From contig CM060911.1 in the NCBI GenBank assembly GCA_030737875.1, positions 96,802,599 through 96,866,598 of the forward strand: a DNA stretch of 64,000 nt. Direction: 5' to 3'. The notes beneath the pieces were generated by a model, which did not search any database, was not told the DNA's origin, and was given only the letters and a program-made list of their open reading frames with translations. Positions 56,956-64,000 of this stretch are shown here, piece by piece. Origin of the DNA: Allium sativum (Eukaryota; Streptophyta; Magnoliopsida; Asparagales; Amaryllidaceae). Position 1 is the stretch's first letter; each line of letters opens with the position of its first letter. A program made the translations under genes and the position numbers.

Positions 56956-59900
56956 ATGTCCGAAGATCTTAACTTGCCAGAAGGGGTGCCAATACCTGGT
57001 TGGTTTAGACGGTTCTTAGAAGCAAGGGCCACTCAACCAGGTCCTACCGTTCCTCCTCCCCCAGCTGCCGGAAATCATCCAGCTGCAGCGGCACCTTTTC
57101 CTCCACCTCCTCCTCGGGGAAATACTTTTGCTAGATATGTAAAGATTTTAAAGCTATGGGAGGAAAGGATTTTCATGGAACTGAGTCCTTCGTGGCAGCT
57201 AGAAATTGGCTGAAAGAAACGGAGGACCTATTTATCATCTTTGAGGTAGAAGATAGACAAAAAGTACAACTGGCAGTATGGCTATTGAAGGGTGAGGCTT
57301 CCTACTGGTGGGAAGTCACTAATGCTGAAAGACCAGTGGAGACATGGGAGGACTTTAGGGCAAGGTTTGAGGCTAAATTTCTCTCAGATGCGGAAAGAAG
57401 TTTGCAGTTGGAAAAATTCTTATTTCTTAAACAAGGGGACAAGACAGTCAGAGAGTATGTGAATCAGTTCGATGAGCTGGCTAGGTTTGGGCTTGACCTA
57501 GTCAACACCCCGCACAAGAAGGCTCTCCGTTTCGTCAAAGGGTTGAATGAGCCATTACACAGTTTGGCCATGACCCATATACCCATGGGAGCCACGTATG
57601 AAAGACTGGTGCAAATGGCATTGCTGAATGAAGAGGATAAGGGCAAGAAGGAGACAAAGGCAGAAAGCTCTCCAGGGAAGAAAGAGGGTTTGCAGCCTAA
57701 GAAGACGGACTTTAAGAAAGGCGGGAAAGGCAACAAAGAGAAGAGGAAGTGTAATTTCTGTGGCAAAGTGGGGCACTTAGTAAAGGACTGCCGGAAAAAG
57801 AAGGCCAAGGAGAATGGTGGGTGCTTTTCTTGCGGTGAGACAGGCCACAGGGCTAAGGACTGCCCAAAGAAACGAGGACAGGGGCAGAGGGCTGGATCCA
57901 CCCCAGGGGCACAGGTCCATGTGCTGGAAGCGCCACCTCTGCAACAGCGAGGTATAAATACTTCCGTAGAAAGTGTAGTTTATCTTTATGATCACCCCGT
58001 TCGCACTTTATTTGATTCTGGCGCATCACACTCCTTTATCTTGTCTGCTTTAGTAGAATCTCTGCACCTAAAAACTAGTATGGTAGAGGACCCCATAATT
58101 GTTTCAAACCCAATTGGGGGCCCAGCTCATTTGTCTATGATCTGTTTGGGATTGAAAATTTCTATTCTAAGTGTAGAATTTCAATGTAGTGCCTTTGTTT
58201 TGGGCTTTTCAGGTTATGGTTTGATTTTGGGTATGGATTGGCTATCCAGTAATGGGGCCATCCTTGATTGTGAGAAAAGGGTTGTTAGGCTCCTAACCCA
58301 GCTCGGTAATACTTTGGAAATTTCTTGTAATCCCTCATATTCGGTTATGCTTAGTTATCTTGAATCGCTAGATGCCTCTGTCGAAAATTTGAAATCAGTT
58401 AGAGTGGTCCGGGAATATCCGGATGTCTTTGAAGAGGTGAAGGGCTTGCCTCCGAAGCGGGAAATAGACTTCCGCATATATCTTGTAGATAATGCAAATC
58501 CCGTTGCGTTGCCCGTTAGACACATGGCTCCACGAGAAAGGAAAGAGCTCAGTAAACAGATTAAAGAGCTTCTAGAAAAGGGGTTCATTAGGAGGAGCAT
58601 TTCAGAATGGGGCGCTCCAGTGGTGTTCGCTACAAAGGCGGATGGTTCACTCCGTCTATGTGTTGACTATAGGGAGCTCAACAAGCTAACGAAAAAGAAT
58701 AGGCAACCTCTCCCTAGAATTGACGATTTATTTGACCAGCTCGTAGGAGCGTCTGTTTTCTCCCAACTCGATTTAGCGACCGGTTTTCATCAGCTAAGGG
58801 TGGCTGAAGATAGCATCGATAAAACGGCGTTCAGAACCCCAGACGGCTTCTTTGAATGGCTTGTCATGCCTTTCGGCTTGACAAATGCACCTGCTTACTT
58901 CGTGGACCTGATGAGTAGGGTATTTAGAGATTTCCTCAACAAATTCGTAGTGGTCTTCGTAGATGATATCCTTATCTTTTCAAAGAGTGAAGAGGAACAT
59001 GCTCAGCACTTAAGGGCAATCATGGAAACTTTGCGAGTCCATCAACTAAAAGCCAAATTCTCCAAATGCCACTTTTGGAGAGAAGAGGTGAGGTTCCTTG
59101 GGCACATAGTATCCAAGCAAGGGTTAGCAGTGGACCCTGCTAAGGTAGTGGCGGTACAGGATTGGAAGACACCAAGGAATGCGACTGAGGTCCGAAGCTT
59201 TCTAGGACTAGCAGGTTTCTATCGAAAATTTATAAGGGATTTTGCGAAAATCTCAGCTCCGCTCACGAAATTGACTAAGAAGAATCTAGTGTTCAATTGG
59301 GATTTGGATTGCGAGTTTGCTTTCCAACGACTGAAAAGGGCTCTTACAACAGCCCTAGTTTTGACGCTGCCAGATGGGAGCAAGATGTTCACTGTTTATA
59401 CGGATGCATGTGGGACAGGGTTAGGCGCCGTCTTAATGCAAGAAGGAAGGGTAGTAGCTTATGGCGGGAGGCAGTTGAAGGTGCACGAAAAGAACTACCC
59501 AACCCACGATCTTGAGTCAGCCGCCATCGTCTTTGCACTCAAGTCTTGGCGACACTATCTCCTAGGTGAGAAGTTCGAACTTTACACTGACCATAAATCG
59601 TTGAAATATCTTTTCTCGCAAAAAGATCTTAGCTTGAGGCAACCAAGATGGATGGAGTTTCTTGCCTCGTACGATTTCGAAATCTCCTATACTCCGGGCA
59701 AAGGCAACGTAGTGGCAGACGCGTTGAGCCGAAAGAAATTGACCCTAAGCCCGTTGTTTGTTGAAAGACAAAGCCTAGAGTTTATAGCCAGCTTCGACTT
59801 TAGGCCTTCCACCGATTTAGTACCAGGCTTTCTTGCATCTCTCGAAGTGCGCCCGACTTTAGTGGATTCAGTAGGGGCAGCACAACGCGAAGACCCTCAG

Positions 59901-61331
59901 CTTATGGAAATGATTGATAGGCTAATTAGGGGTGAGACTTCAAGTCACCTCAACAGATACTCCATCGACGATAAGGGTTTGCTAAGGCGAGATAGAAGAC
60001 TATGCGTCCCACAGACAAAAGATTTAATAAAGAAGGTTCTCGAGGAAGCACATCACTCCAAGATGATGATACACCCAGGCGGAGATAAAATGTACAAAGA
60101 CATAAAAAGGACTTTCTTCTGGAACGGCATGAAAAAGGACGTGGCAGAATTCGTTTCTAAGTGTATGGTGTGCCAACAGGTTAAAGCGGAACAGAAAAAG
60201 CCTGGCGGACTACTACATCCTCTAGAGGTCCCGCAGTGGAAGTGGGATAGCATCTCAATGGACTTCATCGATGGGCTGCCTAGGTCTAGGAGAGGCAACA
60301 CTAGCATTTGGGTAATAGTGGATAGGCTTACTAAAAGCGCCCACTTTTTACCTGTTAAAAGTAAAAGAACCGCCTCATCCCTAGCATCACTTTACCTCAA
60401 TGAAATCGTTCGACTCCATGGAATACCATCTAGCATTGTTAGTGACCGAGACCCCATCTTCACCAGTGAGTTTTGGCGGAGTCTGCAAGAAGCAGTAGGA
60501 ACGCAGTTATGCTTGAGCACAGCCTATCATCCCTAAACCGACGGACAAACAGAGAGAGTGAACAGAGTTTTGGAAGACCTTTTAAGGCTATGCGTCCTTG
60601 ACTTCGGAGGGACATGGGAAGACCACCTTCCTTTGGTGGAATTTGCCTATAACAACAGCTATCAAGCAACCATCGGAATGGCGCCCTTCGAAGCTTTATA
60701 TGGAAGACCGTGCCGATCGCCCACTTGTTGGTGGGAGTCCACGGATAAGCTCATACTTGGACCAGATATGATCCGAGAGACTTCAGAGAAAGTAGACTTA
60801 ATACGAAGAAGGATGAAGACGGCCCAAGACAGACAAAAGTCCTATGCCGACAAGAGAAGGACCGACCTTGAATTTGAGGTTGGAGACAGAGTTTTTCTCA
60901 AGGTATCTCCGCTAAGGAACATTGTTCGTTTTGGAACCACAGGAAAACTGGCACCAAGGTTCGTAGGGCCATTCCCTATCATCGAGAAAATTGGGAAAAT
61001 GGCTTATAGATTAGAGCTACCCGAGAAGTTGGCTGGAGTCCACAACGTTTTTCACGTTTCACATCTCCGAAAATGTCTACATGAGTCAGCTGAAGTGGTA
61101 GAGCCAAATATCCTCGAAGAGGCCGAAGTGGAACGCGAAGCAACCATAAGAAAAGTTCCAACCCGCATCTTAGGAACGGAAGTGAAGAAGCTACGCAACC
61201 GTGAAGTCAAGCTCGTTAAAGTTCAGTGGAACGACGCCGAGGGAGACGCGACTTGGGAAACTGAAGCTAGAATACGTACTGCCTACCCTTTTCTGTTCGA
61301 GGGTACATCCTTGATCTTTCTTTTTTCTTAA
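56956..61331 (+). pseudogene. Near-intact gag-pol polyprotein (one frameshift, one stop) of the youngest element
   Basis: The ATG at 56956 opens MSEDLNLPEGVPIPGW and a proline-rich linker. A one-base frameshift near 57139 moves the frame to that of 57156, which then runs 1,126 codons to TAA (60534-60536) and, beyond it in the same frame, to 61331. Residues counted from 57156: gag about 10-135; CCHC knuckles at 199 and 223; protease DSG at 287-289; RT with VDD at 602-604; RNase H with the first aspartate at 750; integrase zinc finger HHCC about 960-1000; integrase D1036, D1097 and E1133 (spacing D-35-E); GPF motif; C-terminal chromodomain with LRNREVKLVKVQW and ATWE. The TAA replaces a CAA codon six codons before the catalytic glutamate, so integrase would be truncated. 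Reading through one stop and one slip is all that separates this copy from an intact polyprotein. The frameshift site is not at a gag-pol border, so it looks like mutation rather than programmed slippage. Confidence 0.95.
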
Positions 61332-61882
61332 GTTGCGCTTTTATCTATCTTTTTAGGTATATTTCCTCGACCGTATCTTTTAGGTTGAAACCCTTTGAAT
61401 GGAAACATGTAGTTGAAACATGTTATGGATGATGGTTGCAAGTGGTTGCAAGTGATTGCTAGTGGTTGCTCGTGGTTGCATATACACACACAATCTAGGT
61501 TTTAGATCGGCTCAGTCACTTCATATTGCATATGCATATATGTTTGCATTCGTATAAGGTTGAACATTAATGTGTTGTCATATGGATGTTGCATTTGGAT
61601 TGAATGATTGTGCACTCATGTAGAATCATATAGGAAAATTTGCATACATAATGGATTCATGGCACTTACATAATTCGCATTAAGGAGGTCAACTGAATCA
61701 GTAGACCGCCTGATTTTGCATTAGATAAGTACATGTACACACACACTTCGCATATGATCATGAAGCATTAGAAATCTTTTAAGGACAATGGATGCTCGTG
61801 TTTGATGGATGAGTAGATGGATGATTGGACATTAGGATATACATTCCTCCTAGCTTGAAGATTTCGGGGACGAAATCCTTTT
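61332..61882 (+). other. 3' non-coding region of the youngest element
   Basis: About 550 bp without a frame, alignable with the same region of the three older elements. It holds tandem GGTTGCAAGTG/GGTTGCTAGTG-like words (61433-61485), GGCTCAGTCACTT, the AAGGAGGTCAACTGAATCAG block (61682-61701) and GGGGACGAAAT. Confidence 0.8.
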
Positions 61883-61895
61883 AAGTGGGGGAGAA
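61883..61895 (+). other. Polypurine tract of the youngest element
   Basis: AAGTGGGGGAGAA directly precedes the LTR start TGTAACACCCC at 61896. Confidence 0.94.
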
Positions 61896-64000
61896 TGTAA
61901 CACCCCGTGTATTCTATAACTGTGAAATTAACAAATTAAAGTATAATTAATTTGAAATCAAAGAACTAAGGGAAACGGGATACGCCATTGCGTTCGTCTC
62001 GGAAAAATACGCGAAATAGAGTCCGAGTTTTCGAAAAACGGAGTCCGTACGAAGAAGATATGGCCTTCGGAAGTTTCTGAATTAAGTTTAAAATTCGAAC
62101 AGAATAAAACAGTTTAAAAATTAAAACCGGGCCCAATTGGCCAGGGCGGGAAAAATCCTGCCTGATGCACCCAGGTCGACTGGGCTGTCGACCTGGTCTA
62201 GCCAGGTCGACAGGGCTGTCGACAGGGCTGTCGACAGGGCTGTCGACAGGCATGTCGACCTGGTCCAGAGCCAGGTCGAACCCAGTCCAACCTGGCTGGC
62301 CTATTCTATGTTGGTCGTTTTTCTGTGCTCTGCTTTGTCATTAGGGCTAGGTGGCAGGCTCTAATTGGTCTCTCTTGCGAATGAATGGCTACGATCAATC
62401 CAAGCAACATCAATGGTCCTAATCAGTTTATAACCTCTATAAAAACAACCCTAGACTAACCCTAATCTATTCATTCAAAAATAAGAACAAAGCCGCCATG
62501 TTGCTGAGGAACGACTAGGAGTAGCCACCAATTGGAGAGAGGATTAGGAGGAAAATTCTAAAGCATAAAGCAACCTAAACAAATCAAATAAACAAGGAAT
62601 TGCGTCTCCAAACCCCTAAATTGGAGAATTCGCCACACCATTGTAAGTAGAGTATTATTTTGGTATGAACAAATAATTGTGTTGGTTTGTATACTTGATT
62701 TGTGGCAATAAAGTAATTCATATTTGTGCGTTCTTATCGATTTGGAATATTGTATACGTTTGGATGCTCTCGAATTATGTTATTCAATTATGAAAAACTA
62801 CATGCGGTAGTTTTATGCAAGTATACGTTTGGAATATTCGCAAATGATGTAATCCATGTTGAAACTACATGTATGTAGTTGATTAATTGAAATTCATGCA
62901 AGTTTGGGGTTTTGCTACTATGCCATCATAATGTGTATTTTGATACAAACATCATTTTTGTGAAGTAATTGGAATAAGTTTGGGTTATCATAATCCATAT
63001 GAAATTATGTTGAAAATTGGGCATCATGTATTAAGCCATGCTTTTGTACTAGAAAACCTATTTGCAAACTTATGAATATGATTAGGCTATGATTGATATT
63101 TTGCATAATTGAAATCCATATTGTTAACAAGAATTATATGATGACATATGTGGTACATAGCTAGGTTAGATTCAAAAACCCCATTTGCAAGACTAAAGTA
63201 AAAATCATGATTTCATGTTAGAAATATTTATGCCATGTGAATAGATTTAAAATCATGATTAGTTTGAACTATACTTTTGTGTTAGTAACAAAAGTAAACA
63301 CCTTTGTAAACATGTAGTAATCTTATGAACATGATTTGCTTATGTTTGACATTATGCCTAAATAGAAATATAGGTTTATATTGTAGTTAGGACTATGTGT
63401 CAACAATGATATCCAATTTAGATTCTTATATCAACTACAAGTTCACATGCTTTGATTCATGTCACCTATGCTTTATGACCAAAGTATATGTTACCACTAT
63501 GCAAGTACACCGGTTTCTATTTTTTAGTTCCAACGTTATGTTGCAAGTTCATGCGCTCACATTCCCCTTTTTGCGTATGTAATCACGCTTTAAGCCTCCC
63601 CTTCTTCTCATGGCTAAGTTGGGCTTAAAAGCCTAAGCCCAACATATATTATGATAAACGAACGTATTAAACGGGGGAAAATAACGTTGGGTTAAATTAA
63701 TTAATAAATGGAAATATAAAGTACAAGGGCCCAAATTCAAGTATTGGTTGGGCCCATGATTGGTGTAACCTTTACACCATTAACTTAGTAATGGGCCGCA
63801 AATATTTACATATAAGAAAATAAAGAAGAAAGACAAAATATGTAAATGTAGAACATACGATGTGTTTAACCCGAGGTTGAATTGAGTTGTGATGTAAACC
63901 TGCCCGGAACCGCCCGGCTGTCCAGTAGTCACAACAATACCTATCCAATGTGGGAGGTTAAACATGGAGCCCAATAAGGACCCGAGGTTAGACTGAGTTG
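61896..64000 (+). repeat. 3' LTR of the youngest element (truncated by window end)
   Basis: The first 2,105 bp match 53467-55560. It keeps TATA (62438), donor (62643), an expanded GTCGAC cluster (62174-62261) and the first hairpin (63868-63955). The window ends inside the second hairpin. Confidence 0.95.

Larger units (their letters stand above)
53467..64000 (+). mobile_element. Youngest Ty3/gypsy chromovirus (plus strand), truncated by the window end
   Basis: 5' LTR 53467-56768, primer site 56771, gag-pol 56956-61331, polypurine tract 61883-61895, 3' LTR from 61896 to the window end. By eye the two LTRs differ at about 30 positions over 2.1 kb (about 1.5%) plus one 12-bp repeat-unit indel, much less than the other elements. 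The target was the inverted family A-like LTR ending at 53466. The duplication cannot be checked, because the right edge (expected near 65,200) is outside. Confidence 0.95.

Overview
The window reads as intergenic repeat DNA from a flowering plant with a large, retrotransposon-rich genome. I found no intact host gene. Almost everything is Ty3/gypsy LTR retrotransposon of the chromovirus type. These elements have long LTRs, a primer-binding site matching initiator tRNA-Met (TGGTATCAGAGC), the domain order gag-zinc knuckles-PR-RT-RNaseH-INT-chromodomain, and a polypurine tract AAGTGGGGGAGAA before the 3' LTR. This fits the Tekay/Del lineage, but that assignment is inference. One CACTA DNA transposon is also present. 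Species cannot be named from the sequence.

Layout. (1) 1-13748 holds a 'giant-LTR' family (called A here): old LTR pieces, a 1.0 kb non-coding internal region, one 7.2 kb LTR (4503-11709), and an inverted LTR fragment of the same family (11710-13748). (2) 13749-15369 is decayed, possibly older LTR-element DNA. (3) 15370-51861 is a Russian-doll nest. The outermost element is on the minus strand, with LTRs 15370-18159 plus 39427-39614 and 48875-51861. Its left LTR is split by a plus-strand element (18160-39421, 5-bp target duplication CTTGT). That element's internal region is split by a minus-strand element (24242-34868, target duplication TGTTG). Separately, a CACTA transposon (40097-44224, target duplication CAT) sits in the 3' non-coding part of the outermost element. 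(4) 51862-53466 is a short flank and an inverted family-A-like LTR remnant. (5) 53467-64000 is the youngest plus-strand element, cut by the window end. Its gag-pol (56956-61331) carries one frameshift and one internal stop.

The most interesting signals are non-coding and recur in LTRs that otherwise differ greatly in sequence. Three families share the same promoter order: an inverted repeat containing the E2F consensus TTTCCCGC, then a cluster of GTCGAC palindromes, then a TATA box. A GTAAGT/GTGAGT/GTAAGC splice donor follows about 150-280 bp later. The matching acceptor (pyrimidine tract plus CAG) lies one base before the gag ATG, so a predicted 2.2-2.8 kb intron would contain most of the LTR and the tRNA primer site. 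Inside that intron all four families carry a pair of roughly 90-nt hairpins with compensatory base changes in the stems, plus further hairpins of the GGTTAAGT...ACTTAACC type. I propose this as a structured-RNA intron module that could separate unspliced genomic RNA from spliced gag-pol mRNA. The CACTA element also contains a captured, intron-bearing fragment of an FKBP-type peptidyl-prolyl isomerase gene.
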